Below are positions 5,761-5,796 of a stretch of 5,796 bases of DNA, piece after piece. The notes under the pieces were generated by a model that worked only from the letters and a program-made list of their open reading frames with translations, was not told the DNA's origin and made no database searches. Each line of letters opens with the position of its first letter. Positions within the stretch are counted from its first letter, which is position 1. Source of the DNA: a bacterium (Candidatus Gribaldobacteria) CG_4_10_14_0_8_um_filter_33_9 (GTDB lineage: Bacteria; Patescibacteriota; Minisyncoccia; Minisyncoccales; CG1-02-41-26); the NCBI GenBank assembly GCA_002785165.1, contig PFMI01000017.1, forward strand, positions 1 through 5,796. The letters run 5' to 3'. The translations under genes were made by a program, and so were the position numbers.

Positions 5761-5768
5761 AGTGTCAA
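5740..5768 (-). promoter_or_regulatory. Full-consensus sigma70 promoter of the toxin-antitoxin-secA operon
   Basis: The minus strand carries TTGACA (5768..5763), a spacer of exactly 17 bp (5762..5746) and TATAAT (5745..5740): all twelve consensus bases at optimal spacing. The -10 box ends 6 nt before the antitoxin ATG at 5733, so the expected transcription start is the A of that ATG and the mRNA would be leaderless. This fixes the antitoxin start and is likely the main promoter for antitoxin, toxin, secA and the DHH gene. Confidence 0.85.
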
Positions 5769-5796
5769 ATTTTATAAAGCCCACCCTATTTTTTTA

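Noticed and set aside
5734..5784. Longer antitoxin start at 5784 (17 more codons)
   Set aside because: The extra codons coincide with the full-consensus promoter, and the family-like N-terminus begins at the ATG at 5733.
1..5796. CRISPR array, tRNA, rRNA or riboswitch
   Set aside because: No regularly spaced repeats, cloverleaf-like segments or conserved RNA motifs were seen, and nearly all of the window is protein coding.

Overview
The window is AT-rich (homopolymer A/T runs are frequent) and densely packed, with every intact gene on the minus strand. The compact operons, short proteins (MreD 133 aa, a DHH/DHHA1 protein of 385 aa), a SecA with an extra block in its first nucleotide-binding domain and no C-terminal zinc motif, and a Phd-like/RelE-like pair together suggest a small-genome bacterium of the Patescibacteria/CPR type (Parcubacteria-like). 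That placement is an inference from style, not from a marker gene. UGA acts as a stop codon (the DHH gene and the antitoxin both end in TGA), which argues against the UGA-to-glycine code of Gracilibacteria and Absconditabacteria.

Layout in transcription order, right to left. (1) 5796-5272: a type II toxin-antitoxin cassette driven by a full-consensus sigma70-type promoter (TTGACA, 17 bp, TATAAT). Its -10 box lies only 6 nt from the antitoxin ATG, so the mRNA should be leaderless. The RelE-like toxin gene is frameshifted in a run of nine T; the lost C-terminus is still encoded in the next frame and ends directly against the secA start codon (TAA then ATG). (2) 5271-1589: secA and, 5 nt later, a DHH/DHHA1 RecJ-like phosphoesterase, apparently co-transcribed. 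(3) 1596-1356: remains of an insertion sequence on the plus strand, namely one end with two direct repeats and a fragment of a helix-turn-helix transposase. It runs into the 3' end of the DHH gene and probably supplies its stop codon. (4) 1339-91: mreC and mreD with their own near-leaderless promoter; mreB is not next to them. (5) 62-1: another consensus-like promoter followed at once by an ATG and eight codons of a gene that runs off the window. By operon position this could be penicillin-binding protein 2.

The genes serve the cell envelope (Sec export motor, elongasome scaffold MreC/MreD, perhaps PBP2) and DNA/nucleotide turnover (DHH). The main non-routine observations are the repeated placement of -10 boxes 6-9 nt from start codons with no Shine-Dalgarno signal anywhere; a T9 frameshift in a toxin gene that may affect translational coupling to essential secA; and a decayed IS that borders, and possibly shortened, the DHH gene.
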